A stretch of DNA of 64,000 bases from Candidatus Rifleibacteriota bacterium (lineage in GTDB: Bacteria; Muiribacteriota; Ozemobacteria; Ozemobacterales; Ozemobacteraceae). The position numbers and the translations under genes are program-made. The DNA is taken from positions 186,001 through 250,000 of the forward strand of contig JADFZL010000001.1 in the NCBI GenBank assembly GCA_015232575.1. Direction: 5' to 3'. This document shows, in pieces, positions 34,719-43,703 of the stretch; within the stretch, counting starts at the first letter, position 1; the number at the start of each line of letters is the position of its first letter. Below the pieces are notes generated by a model. It was not told the DNA's origin. It did not search any database and saw nothing but the letters and a program-made list of their open reading frames with translations.

Positions 34719-36290
34719 TCAGCCTTTGACGTTCATCAGACAATCGTTGTAAATTGCCGGGTTCATAAGCTTTGGCGATGAAGGAATAAGAGGCTTGAAT
34801 TCCATAAGGTCAAGGATATCTTTCTGAACATCTACTCCGGGAGCTATTTCTGTAAGTACAAGTCCATCTTTTGAAAGTTTGAATACGCATCTTTCGGTAA
34901 TATATGTTACATTCGTTCCCTTTTCAATCGCATAATCTCCACTGAAGGTAATCTGCTGAACCTGTTTGACAAACTTTTTTACCTTCCCCTCCTTAACGAT
35001 TTTCAGTGAACCGTCTTTCGAAGCAATATCAAGACTTCCGGCAGTAAAAGTTGTACAAAAGACAACATTTTTTGCATTCTGGGTAATGTTTATAAAACCA
35101 CCACATCCTGAAAACTTTGGACCGAATTTGCTGACATTGACATTGCCCTTAACGTCGATTTCTCCGGCGCCAAGAAAAGCAATATCAAGACCGCCGCCAT
35201 CGTAAAAGTCGAATTGAGACGGCTCAGGCAATACACATGCAGGACTGTATGAAGCACCAAAGCTGAGCCCTGATGCAGGAAGTCCGCCAATGGGACCCGA
35301 TTCGACCGTAAGCGTAATTCTTTCTCTTACACCCTCTTCTTTTGCAACGTTTGCAATCCCTTCCGGCATTCCAATTCCAAGATTTGCAACGCAATTCCCC
35401 AACGGAAGAAGCTCAAAAAGTCCACGGCGTGCAATAATTTTTCTTTCACTCATTTCCATTCGTTTGAAGAGTGAATCTTCTGGAAACTGCACCTGTCCGG
35501 AGTAATATGGATTATATTGCTCTTCGAAAGTCTGCATGTGCAAATTCGGTGATTTTACCATGTCGTTAAGCACAATATAATCTACCAGAATTCCTGGAAT
35601 TTGTACAAACAACTGATTTATTCCGCCCGATTTAGCAAGGCGCATCACCTGACAAATTACAATTCCGCCGCATGCTTTCGTTGCCATTGCCTGTGCAAGA
35701 GCTTCTAGAGTAGCAACTTCCTGTTCCATGCTGATGTTTCCGGCCTCATCAGCTGTGGTTCCGCGAATTAGAGCAACATCAAGTTTAAAATGTTTATATC
35801 GCAGATAATCTTTTCCATCAAGATTGATCAATTCAACAATATCTTCTCTGGTTTTCGAATTGACTTTGCCGCCGTCCAGGCGCGGATCAACAAAAGTCTT
35901 CAGTCCAACGTGAGTTATTGTTCCCGGCTTTTTTGCGGCAATATCTCTGAACATGTGTGAAATAACGCCCTGAGGAAGATTATATGCTTCTATTTCGTTT
36001 TCCAGAGCAAGTTTACCCAATTTCGGAGCAAGTCCCCAATGACCGCCAACTCCTCTTTTAACCATTCCTTTATGTCCAAAATGATTCAGACCGCGATCTT
36101 TTGCATCACCCTGCCCTGCAACAAAATACAGACTCAAATCACGCGGATGCTGTTCCCTCAGGAATCTCTGTTCAAGCGACCAGGTCAAAGCCTCCGGATG
36201 CCCGCTTCCAACAAAACCGCTTGTTACAACCGAATCGCCATCTTTCACCAACGAAGCAGCCTGCTCCAAACTAATAAGTTTTGATTTCAT
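34719..36290 (-). CDS. Acyl-CoA:carboxylate CoA-transferase (propionate/acetate CoA-transferase-like)
   Basis: A 523-residue family I CoA-transferase in which the alpha and beta domains are fused, as in propionate CoA-transferase and YdiF. The alpha part has the N-terminal VKDGDSVVTSGFVGSGHPEAL and the RGTTADEAGNIS motif; the beta part has the catalytic Glu near residue 330 in TVESGPIGG, followed by FYDGGGLDIAFLGAGEID. The reaction moves CoA between acyl-CoA and a short-chain acid through a glutamyl-CoA thioester, a common step in fermentative acid metabolism. It is monocistronic, its promoter lying in the divergent region before the second pseudopilin. Exact substrate is not predictable. Confidence 0.9.
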   Translation of the reverse strand: MKSKLISLEQAASLVKDGDSVVTSGFVGSGHPEALTWSLEQRFLREQHPRDLSLYFVAGQGDAKDRGLNHFGHKGMVKRGVGGHWGLAPKLGKLALENEIEAYNLPQGVISHMFRDIAAKKPGTITHVGLKTFVDPRLDGGKVNSKTREDIVELINLDGKDYLRYKHFKLDVALIRGTTADEAGNISMEQEVATLEALAQAMATKACGGIVICQVMRLAKSGGINQLFVQIPGILVDYIVLNDMVKSPNLHMQTFEEQYNPYYSGQVQFPEDSLFKRMEMSERKIIARRGLFELLPLGNCVANLGIGMPEGIANVAKEEGVRERITLTVESGPIGGLPASGLSFGASYSPACVLPEPSQFDFYDGGGLDIAFLGAGEIDVKGNVNVSKFGPKFSGCGGFINITQNAKNVVFCTTFTAGSLDIASKDGSLKIVKEGKVKKFVKQVQQITFSGDYAIEKGTNVTYITERCVFKLSKDGLVLTEIAPGVDVQKDILDLMEFKPLIPSSPKLMNPAIYNDCLMNVKG

Positions 36291-36356
36291 CCCTGTCTCC
36301 TTTATTTCATATAATTTTCAGTATTATGCCATTTTTCCTTCAAAAATAAAAGAGGG

Positions 36357-36396
36357 AAAAGAAAAATATTTTTGCACAGCAAAATATTTTTCTTTT
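36357..36396. repeat. AT-rich 16-base inverted repeat upstream of CoA-transferase
   Basis: AAAAGAAAAATATTTT at 36357-36372 and its exact complement at 36381-36396, with an 8-base loop. It lies 67 bases before the CoA-transferase start on the minus strand and could be a bidirectional terminator-like hairpin or a protein-binding site. Confidence 0.7.
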
Positions 36397-36610
36397 GTGC
36401 CGCAAAAATAAGTTTACCTGTTTAATTAATGAAAGAATTGATTTATACTGTAGAATCAGATAAAAGATGGGGAGACATTTTGCATTAACTTTATTCTAAT
36501 GCCGGGAATTTCGCAAATAGAAAGTCGCATAGTTGATAAGTTTGAGAATAATATTGGTATCTTCTCATTTATCAAGGGTAACTTTTTTAACTGGAACGAC
36601 TTATTACCAT

Positions 36611-36674
36611 GTCATCTCGGCTGAAGGGAGAGATCTCCGCAGGTTTTGGGATTTCTCCCTTCAGTCGAAATGAC
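36611..36674. repeat. Imperfect long inverted repeat (27-base arms)
   Basis: Arms at 36611-36637 and 36648-36674 (core CTGAAGGGAGA against TCTCCCTTCAG) pair over 27 bases with a few mismatches around a 10-base loop. The arm sequence GTCATTTCGACTGAAGGGAG looks like a dispersed palindromic element rather than a gene-specific site. The rest of 36291-36819 holds no gene. Confidence 0.75.
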
Positions 36675-36819
36675 AGTAGTGGACTGGCGTTTCCCCGAAT
36701 TATTGAGGTGATACTAATATTGCTAATCATAATATGAAAACTTACAGTTAAATTTTGGAATTAGTAAAGTCGTTTTTGCACGTATTGTGTTATTGTTAGT
36801 GGAAAGGTTAGAATAAGAT

Positions 36820-37293
36820 ATGAAAAGTTTAGAAAAAAATGATTTCCGGAGTGGATTTTCACTTCTTGAAATGGCAATCGTGATTCTGTTGATTGCCTCT
36901 TTGACAGCTCTCGCCATGCCCTACTACAGCGACTACGTAGCCGAAAGCAAGACAGCGACGATGCTGGCCAACTTGAGATTATTGCGAAAGGCACTCAACG
37001 ACTATAAAGCTGACAAGGGACAATACCCCCCGACCCTCGCCAATCTTCTTGACAGCAGCGGCGGAAACCCGCCCTACCTTTATGAAATACCAACAGACCC
37101 AAGACCATCTGAGTCTCAGGGTCATCAAAAAGAAACTATTAACGCATTTGGCACTACGTATGACGCAGCGAACAATAGCACGGAAACATGGGGATATAAG
37201 CCTTTTGAGGATAATTCGCAACCCAATGCATCATACACTCTTTTCTGGTATTATAATTTTATTTCTTCATGGCCCATGGCTGATATACCATAG
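36820..37293 (+). CDS. Pseudopilin/pilin-like protein (GspG-like)
   Basis: A 157-residue prepilin: leader MKSLEKNDFRS, then GFSLLEMAIVILLIASLTALAMPYY with Gly at the cleavage site and Glu at +5, the best prepilin signal of the window. The pilin helix continues (LANLRLLRKALNDYKADKGQYPPTLANLL), typical of GspG major pseudopilins, and a small C-terminal domain ends with FISSWPMADIP. It would be processed by a prepilin peptidase and polymerised by the PilB/GspE motor. It stands alone between a divergent CoA-transferase gene and the convergent SLH protein gene. Confidence 0.82.
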   Translation: MKSLEKNDFRSGFSLLEMAIVILLIASLTALAMPYYSDYVAESKTATMLANLRLLRKALNDYKADKGQYPPTLANLLDSSGGNPPYLYEIPTDPRPSESQGHQKETINAFGTTYDAANNSTETWGYKPFEDNSQPNASYTLFWYYNFISSWPMADIP

Positions 37294-37428
37294 CGTTTAA
37301 CTGTTCAAGATAAACCACAAAACTTACAGAAATTCTTTTTGAATGCCTATTGTAAATCCAGACTATTTGAAACTCTTACACAAATTGATGTTTTTACATT
37401 CTTTCAGAATACCTTGAGTTTTCTGTAT

Positions 37429-39108
37429 TCAGTTTCCGAGGGCGCTTTCGGTTAGCATTTCTTCTTCTTCGGCATTCAGGAAGCCTGTTGATGCCTGCTC
37501 ATTGTTTTCGAAGTTGTTTCCGGCTGGATATTCTTTTTGGGATTCAATTTTTCGGAGTTTTACGTCGCGTTTCGAGCTATTCTGTCCGACGAAAAGGACT
37601 TCCATTGTTTCCATGTATCCGGATGCCGAAACTGACAGTTGAGTCCAGGTGGGCGTCAAGCCCGTGATTTTGTAGTATCCATTTTGGTCTGTAACGGAAT
37701 ATTTTTTTCCAACCTGAACTCGGGCGCCTTCTACCGGCTTTCCAGATTGCAGATTTACAATTTTCCCTTCCAGTTGTGAAAATGCTCTCTTCAGCCCGAT
37801 AATCAGCGGACCACGCTTGAAGCCGAATCTGTGTTTCATGTTGAGAGGCTGATAACCCTCACAGTAAGCAGTTATTTCAACCAACTGATTCGCTTTTCCT
37901 GAAAAAGTGAAATTACCTTCACTATCTGTCTGTATCATATCTGAACCAGCTATCAGAGAAGCATTCTTAAGGTTTTTCCCGTTAATGTTATCAATAACTC
38001 TGCCACTTACAACGACCTGATTCTTTAAAACGTTCTTTTCCTTGTTTTCGAAGCTGTCATCTTTTATTGCATTCTCTATGACATTCTCATTGTTACCCAG
38101 CATACCTGATGATTCTTCATCATTAAGGGATCTTCGCACCATCTGCTGTCTATCTGTTTCGGAAGAAGCAAGTCGGGAAATCTTTTCTTCAGCATTATCA
38201 GTAATTGGACCCGCTTCAAATGTCCGTGCTATTTTGATTCCTACTGAAGGCTCATTGTCATCTGAAATCATAGCACTAGATTTTTCAACACTCTGCTGCC
38301 GCTTAATCGAATCACTTTCAGTTTTTTCAGAAGAGACCGAATCTGCAGAATCGTTTCTGGCAACTATATTTTCCGGTGCAATGCATTCAGGCGCGATAGA
38401 TTCAACAGAATTGATATTCTGTTCAGCAGACTTGCCAGCCAGGCGATTTCTTAATGTAAAAAGAGCCGTCTGAAAACTGTTTTTTGTCTGAGATTCACTT
38501 TCTGATGAGGCTTTAATAAATTTGTTAATGGCTTCAATCATTTTCTTCCAATCTGAGAATGCCATGTTTCTATCAGACTGCAAATTTAAAGCGGTAAACT
38601 TATCAATTCCATCAATTTTGTTTAAAATTCTCAGTTTTTCGCTGAGCCAGGTATTTGCTTTGCTTGCTGTCGAAACGCTTTCACTGCCAACGCCATATTT
38701 CGGATAAAAACTGACAATTATATCAGCTAGAATCGAGAAAACCTCGCCTCTGCTTATTGAAAAATCCGGATTAAATTTCCCATTTGGAAAACCTTTAATA
38801 AGACCAGTTTCAATTAGACTTGCCTCAAATTCGTTATCAACAATATAATCTGAAAATGAAACTGCAGTCTGCCTGAAACCTTGTCCATTGCTTCCAATCT
38901 TTCCATTTTCCAAAGACAGGCTTTCCAGCGTCCGGCCAAGGTCTTTAAGCATTCTGGATCGTGTCAGCGGAAGAAATTCAGCTTCAGAAGAAATTATCTT
39001 CTTTGTCTGAACAAAGCCCACCAGAAGCCCTGACCCAAAGAGTACGCACAGAAGAAATGCGACACCCAGTGCTTTATTCAATATCGGATGTTTCACTTTA
39101 ATACTCAT
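37429..39108 (-). CDS. Membrane-anchored SLH-domain protein with carboxypeptidase-regulatory-like repeats
   Basis: A 559-residue protein with one N-terminal transmembrane helix (ALGVAFLLCVLFGSGLLVGFV). About residues 80-130 match one S-layer-homology repeat (ASLIETGLIKGFPNGKFNPDFSISRGEVFSIL). A long Ser/Glu/Asn-rich linker (about 210-380) leads to two carboxypeptidase-regulatory-like beta domains (VVSGRVIDNINGKNLKNASL, TDSEGNFTFSG; then LEGKIVNLQSGKPVEGARVQVG, TDQNGYYKITG). It starts 21 bases after the secretin gene and is surely co-transcribed with it. It probably sits in the periplasm, tethering the secretin or pilus to the cell envelope. This is inference; no named family fits the whole. 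Confidence 0.78.
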   Translation of the reverse strand: MSIKVKHPILNKALGVAFLLCVLFGSGLLVGFVQTKKIISSEAEFLPLTRSRMLKDLGRTLESLSLENGKIGSNGQGFRQTAVSFSDYIVDNEFEASLIETGLIKGFPNGKFNPDFSISRGEVFSILADIIVSFYPKYGVGSESVSTASKANTWLSEKLRILNKIDGIDKFTALNLQSDRNMAFSDWKKMIEAINKFIKASSESESQTKNSFQTALFTLRNRLAGKSAEQNINSVESIAPECIAPENIVARNDSADSVSSEKTESDSIKRQQSVEKSSAMISDDNEPSVGIKIARTFEAGPITDNAEEKISRLASSETDRQQMVRRSLNDEESSGMLGNNENVIENAIKDDSFENKEKNVLKNQVVVSGRVIDNINGKNLKNASLIAGSDMIQTDSEGNFTFSGKANQLVEITAYCEGYQPLNMKHRFGFKRGPLIIGLKRAFSQLEGKIVNLQSGKPVEGARVQVGKKYSVTDQNGYYKITGLTPTWTQLSVSASGYMETMEVLFVGQNSSKRDVKLRKIESQKEYPAGNNFENNEQASTGFLNAEEEEMLTESALGN

Positions 39109-39129
39109 TTTTTACCTTTTCTGTTAAGA

Positions 39130-41385
39130 CTACCTTTTCTTTGCAAGTTTTGATTCAGGTGCTACCGCATTTTTTTCGACTTTCGGAAGCAGTTGCACTG
39201 GTTTTCTTTCAGATTCAGTTCCAATAATTGTCGGAGTGATAAGAATGACCATTTCTGTTTCAGAATCATCATCCTGTTTGTATTCTAACGGCTTCACGAG
39301 CTTCTTCAACAGAGGAATACGATTTAATATCGGGAATGGCTTGGTTGTATTTCCTCTTTTCTTCTTGATAAGTCCGCCAATAATTACGGTTTCATTATTC
39401 TTTATTCTGATTTTGGTCGTCAATGTTCTGTTCGTTGTCCACGGATGATTTTCAACCATTTTCAGAAGGTCGGTGTAGGTAACGTTTGCAATAAGCTGCA
39501 CTTCATTGTTTGGAAATATTTCCGGAGTTATCGTGAGAGTAATACCTGTGTTAGAAGTGCTCCAGGATTCAGAAACCTGCGGAATCTGCGTTCCATTCGG
39601 ATTCTGAATATAAGTTGTAACTGTACTTTTTATAGGAATAGTCTCAGTAAGGTTAATTGAAGACGCCTCCTTGTTCATGCATCTGATCAACGGATTGGCA
39701 AGAGTTCTTACTTTTGAATCCTGATCAAGAGCATGCAAAACCGCCGGAACAGCGAGTTTAGTCGGCAAACTTGCCAGATCAGCAAGATCAACGGTATTTC
39801 TCAAAGTTTCCAGTCCCAATTCCTGAATATGCGTTCTGCCGCTTTCAATTACCCTGATTCTTATCATTGCCTGGGCAGTTGGCTGTTTGTCGAGATCGTT
39901 CAGTATTTTAAGTGCTTTTTCAACGTCACCCGGCGAACCTGTCAGCATTATACTTTCAGTTCTCGGATCAATGAGCATCTGAGGCAAATTTCCATCTTTT
40001 CCCCAGGCAGTTGTAACAAGTCCGACCAATTGAGCACAAACAGTGTTAACTGGCTGGAAATATACCCTTTTTGTTCTTTCTCTGACATTGCTCAATCTTC
40101 CTTCAAGAAAACTTAATGTCTGATCAGCAATCTCAACTGCATCCTTATCACCGGTCAACACAAGGTTTCCGAAATCTTCATAGATTTTCACACGTCCAAG
40201 AATGTCTGGTTTCATTGAACTGCCAAGAAGTTCTTTCAGTTGTGCAATATTATTTGTCACTTGAATAACTCTGCAGATAGAGCCCTGTTCTGCGCGTGCT
40301 GCAACTTCACTGAGAAGTATGAGCGTATTTCGATCAATTGTTCTGGCTGTAATTTTATTCAGGTTCATGATGACTTCAAACATTCTTCTGATAGTCATTT
40401 TATGAAGAAGAGTGTCAAGCATAGCGGTTTTTACGGAATCAAGCGATTTATCAAGGATAATATTAAATTTACCAATCTGTCCGAGGGCACGTAGAATGTC
40501 TCCCACAGCAAGTCCGCGCAAATCAGCACCTTCAATTGTGTCTTTATCTGAGAAAAGTAACAGAGGGTTATCTATTCTTGAAAACCATATTTCACCGTCT
40601 TCAATAGTAAGCGTTCCGGAAGCCTTCTCAATGATGGCTGTCATTGCCTCAATCGGATCGCTGGCTTTCAGGCTCAAATCAATTCGTTCACTGTCAAATG
40701 CGTCTCTGAAATGCATTACCATTCCAGTCTGCTTGTTCAATTCAGTCAGAAGCGGAACAATTTCAGAATTTTTTATCTCAAGCTGAACTGGAACAAAAGG
40801 AATATCGCGACCGTATTTACTGCTGCCCTGAGCGTTACCAGTCTGAATTTCCGGAGCCATGAGAGAAAAAGGTGTTGGTGGACTGTTTTTCGCATCACTG
40901 TGAGTAAGCTGAACTTTGTTTTCCTCGCTGAATGCTATTTCAATTTCACCATTTTTTGTAACAATATTCGGATGCAGAATATCCCGAAGAAAAAGGCTGG
41001 CTCTTACAATCGGCGGGTTCAATGAAAGTTGAGCAAGTCGTGCAACTCTTACCGGACCATTTGAATATGGTGTTTCCATTGGGTTGACATCAAGCTTTGC
41101 GCCGAGAATGTCAACATAAACCAGCGGAATTCCGGCTTCAGGACGAAGCTCTGCTTTAACACTTCCATCAAAGGAAATAATCAGTTTTCCGGAAAGAAGG
41201 TTCTTTTCGGCATCTGACTCTGCAGCAACAGCCGGAGCATAATCCAGACGTACGAATTTTCTGATGCTTGCGTTCTGACTGTGTGCAATTCTTAAAACAG
41301 GCAGTGAAACCACCACAGAGAAAAGCACAACAACTGATACAAACCATCCAGGTATTTTTTTAACAAATTGTAAATTATTCAGCAT
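39130..41385 (-). CDS. pilQ: Secretin (PilQ/GspD family)
   Basis: A 751-residue secretin subunit, which forms the outer-membrane channel for type IV pili or type II secretion. After a signal/anchor (WFVSVVVLFSVVVSLPVL) come an AMIN-like region (about 50-155, LSGKLIISFDGSVKAEL), a STN-like domain (about 205-275), N-domains, and the secretin core (about 540-730) with the conserved VETVIIGGL-type motif (NNETVIIGGLIKKKR), VPILNRIPLLKKL-like (PFPILNRIPLLKKLV) and EMVILITPTII. The AMIN-like domain argues for PilQ rather than GspD. It is the first gene of a two-gene minus-strand operon, divergent from the glycan locus. Confidence 0.9.
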   Translation of the reverse strand: MLNNLQFVKKIPGWFVSVVVLFSVVVSLPVLRIAHSQNASIRKFVRLDYAPAVAAESDAEKNLLSGKLIISFDGSVKAELRPEAGIPLVYVDILGAKLDVNPMETPYSNGPVRVARLAQLSLNPPIVRASLFLRDILHPNIVTKNGEIEIAFSEENKVQLTHSDAKNSPPTPFSLMAPEIQTGNAQGSSKYGRDIPFVPVQLEIKNSEIVPLLTELNKQTGMVMHFRDAFDSERIDLSLKASDPIEAMTAIIEKASGTLTIEDGEIWFSRIDNPLLLFSDKDTIEGADLRGLAVGDILRALGQIGKFNIILDKSLDSVKTAMLDTLLHKMTIRRMFEVIMNLNKITARTIDRNTLILLSEVAARAEQGSICRVIQVTNNIAQLKELLGSSMKPDILGRVKIYEDFGNLVLTGDKDAVEIADQTLSFLEGRLSNVRERTKRVYFQPVNTVCAQLVGLVTTAWGKDGNLPQMLIDPRTESIMLTGSPGDVEKALKILNDLDKQPTAQAMIRIRVIESGRTHIQELGLETLRNTVDLADLASLPTKLAVPAVLHALDQDSKVRTLANPLIRCMNKEASSINLTETIPIKSTVTTYIQNPNGTQIPQVSESWSTSNTGITLTITPEIFPNNEVQLIANVTYTDLLKMVENHPWTTNRTLTTKIRIKNNETVIIGGLIKKKRGNTTKPFPILNRIPLLKKLVKPLEYKQDDDSETEMVILITPTIIGTESERKPVQLLPKVEKNAVAPESKLAKKR

Positions 41386-41539
41386 TTTTCTTTTTCCTCA
41401 AACCACTATTTCGACAGATATTCCTAAATTTGTTAGCAAAAATCATTTGCTTATCTTTCAGAATTATGTTAAAAAGTGCATGAATTCACTTCGTAAAAAT
41501 AGCTTTAACCGGACAATACAGATATAATATTGAGCAACT

Positions 41540-42856
41540 ATGAATAAGAAAAAAACTGTAAATGATATAAAAATTGGAATTATAGGTCTTGGCTATGTCG
41601 GGCTTCCGCTGGCAGTAGCTTTTGCAGGAAAGTATCAGGTTACCGGTTTCGACATAAGTGAAAAACGCATCAGCGAGCTTAATCAATGCAGAGATTTCAC
41701 CCTTGAAGTTTCTGTAAGTGATTTGTATGACGTAATCACCACGACAAATTTCAACGTCGAAGCTTCGAATCTGCCAGGTTTATTTTGTACAAGTGATCCG
41801 AAAAACCTTTCCGGATGTAACTTTTACATAGTCACTGTGCCAACGCCAACGGACAAGAATAACCGCCCTGATCTCATACCGCTTTATAAAGCAAGCGAAA
41901 CTGTCGGCAAGCTCCTGAAAAAGAATGACATTGTAGTCTATGAGTCAACTGTTTTCCCAGGTGCAACTGAAGACGAGTGTGTCCCGGTGCTTGAAAAATT
42001 TTCCGGACTCATATTCAACCGTGATTTTTTTGCCGGTTACTCTCCGGAACGTATTAACCCGGGCGACAAAGAACACACCGTGACAAAGATTAAAAAAATA
42101 ACCTCAGGTTCAACCCCGGACATTGCAGATAAGGTTGATGCTGTTTACAAAAGCATTATCAATGCCGGAACGTTCAAAGCGACAAGTATAAAGGTTGCTG
42201 AGGCAGCGAAGGTCATTGAAAATTCCCAGAGAGACATCAATATTGCATTTGTAAATGAACTTGCCAAGATCTTCAATCGTCTCGGAATCGATACAAAAGA
42301 GGTTCTTGAAGCAGCTTCCACTAAATGGAATTTTCTGCGCTTCTCTCCGGGCCTTGTTGGAGGTCACTGCATCGGTGTTGACCCGTATTATCTCGCGCAG
42401 AAAGCGCAGGAAGTAGGGTATCATCCAGAAATTATTCTTGCAGGCCGCCGCCTGAACGATGGAATGGGCGAATATGTCGCTCACCAGGTTGTTAAACTTA
42501 TGATCAACAAAGAAATTCCGGTAAAAAATTCTGACATGCTGATAATGGGAATTACATTCAAGGAAGACTGCACAGATGTCAGAAACACAAAGGTTGTAGA
42601 TATAATCAGAACTTTGTGCGAATATGGAACACGCGTAACGATTTTTGACCCCTGGGCGGAACCGCATGAAGTAATGAAAGAATATGGTCTGACAACAGCA
42701 AAAACGCTTCCGGAAAAACAATTTGATGTTGTAGTACTTGCTGTCGCACATCGTGAATTCAAAGAAATTGATTACAAAATCCTACTCAAGCCAAACTCAC
42801 TGGTTTTCGACGTTAAAAGCTTTTTGCCAAAAGAAATGGTAGATGGAAGGCTATAG
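41540..42856 (+). CDS. UDP-N-acetylhexosamine 6-dehydrogenase (WbpO/TviB/WbpA-type), copy 1
   Basis: A 438-residue NAD-dependent nucleotide-sugar dehydrogenase that oxidises C6 of a UDP-HexNAc to the uronic acid. The Rossmann start [21 protein letters not shown], the YESTVFPGATEDECVPVLE stretch, the [10 protein letters not shown] motif and catalytic Cys277 in [12 protein letters not shown] are intact. The pattern is that of WbpO/TviB-like UDP-GlcNAc/GalNAc dehydrogenases. A TATAAT occurs only 12 bases before the ATG, so the mRNA may be leaderless or nearly so. A paralogue lies at 43704-45038, with a decayed gene between them. Confidence 0.9.
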   Translation: MNKKKTVNDIKIGIIGLGYVGLPLAVAFAGKYQVTGFDISEKRISELNQCRDFTLEVSVSDLYDVITTTNFNVEASNLPGLFCTSDPKNLSGCNFYIVTVPTPTDKNNRPDLIPLYKASETVGKLLKKNDIVVYESTVFPGATEDECVPVLEKFSGLIFNRDFFAGYSPERINPGDKEHTVTKIKKITSGSTPDIADKVDAVYKSIINAGTFKATSIKVAEAAKVIENSQRDINIAFVNELAKIFNRLGIDTKEVLEAASTKWNFLRFSPGLVGGHCIGVDPYYLAQKAQEVGYHPEIILAGRRLNDGMGEYVAHQVVKLMINKEIPVKNSDMLIMGITFKEDCTDVRNTKVVDIIRTLCEYGTRVTIFDPWAEPHEVMKEYGLTTAKTLPEKQFDVVVLAVAHREFKEIDYKILLKPNSLVFDVKSFLPKEMVDGRL

Positions 42857-42940
42857 AGATTCTGCGCAGGAAAACAGAAATAATAAGAAAATTCGATAAC
42901 TAATAAACAAAGCAGGCACTTGCTTCGAATTATTGATCAG

Positions 42941-43450
42941 TTACCTTTTTGTTTTCTGAAGTGGCTTTGGTTTTGCTTTATTCCTGCTCTTTTCTTTAGC
43001 TTTTGCACCTGGAGATTTGTACACATATATTGCTGCATAACCCTTTTTGTCGCAGTCTATGATGCGGTATTCCTTTCTTGAAAAAGGTTTTGATATGTCC
43101 GTCGCCAGAAATAAGATTTTGATAATCTTTCTCGCGTTGTGTGCTCAGGAGTTTTTTGCAAAATTGTCGTATTCATCAATGAAAAGATAGAGCTTTTTCC
43201 CGGCTTCTTCAACTTTCTGAAGAAGCGTTCCCAGAAGTGAGGTGACAAACTCTGATTCTTGAATGAACTTAATTGTCTGTTCGTCAAGGTTCAGTATAGA
43301 CTTGTATTTGAGCATGAAAACTTTTACCGAAAATTTTATATAGTCAAAAAAACTTTTCTGGATTATTTCAATATTTCCGCTAACATCGACAGTAGAAAAA
43401 TCCAACTTCAGCACAAGATATTTGCTGCAGCGCGTTGTAGGTTTTTGATG
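42941..43450 (-). pseudogene. Remnant of AAA-ATPase-like (DUF1703-linked) gene, frameshifted and truncated
   Basis: From about 43450 down the minus strand, the DNA encodes KYLVLKLDFSTVDVSG, then KLYLFIDEYDNFAK, matching the AAA-ATPase-like family often fused to a PD-(D/E)XK nuclease domain. In frame, a stop comes right after DNFAKNS. The expected continuation (KLLSTQREKDYQNLISGDGHIKTFFK) is in a different frame, consistent with a slip in the six-base homopolymer near 43152-43156. The family match ends at about 43080. The remaining frame to a TAA at 42941 encodes a Lys-rich tail (CDKKGYAAIYVYKSPGAKA) that I do not recognise. The P-loop region and the C-terminal half are lost. No start or ribosome site is seen. 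Confidence 0.75.
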
Positions 43451-43644
43451 GATATATAAACCATTCCAAAATAATGATCAATGAATTATTAAAATAACTT
43501 TAAGACACGGGTGCTCATGTCTGCCATTCGTGAAATTCCAAAGCAGTTTTATCCTGCTCAATCAGTGAAAGGAATTATCTGATAAATTACGCTGATATAT
43601 AGAGAATTTTCCACACATAATTGAACACCATGCAAAATTTCCTC

Positions 43645-43673
43645 TTTCAATTTTAAAAAATCTATGTTATTAT
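43645..43673 (+). promoter_or_regulatory. Candidate promoter of the second dehydrogenase gene
   Basis: TTTCAA at 43645-43650, 17-base spacer, TATTAT at 43668-43673, 30 bases before the start codon. The -35 is weak. Confidence 0.33.
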
Positions 43674-43703
43674 CCTGCCACTATCTTTCATGGAAGGTAA
43701 AAT

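Noticed and set aside
42110..42751. 213-codon minus frame
   Set aside because: Antisense shadow of the first UDP-HexNAc dehydrogenase.
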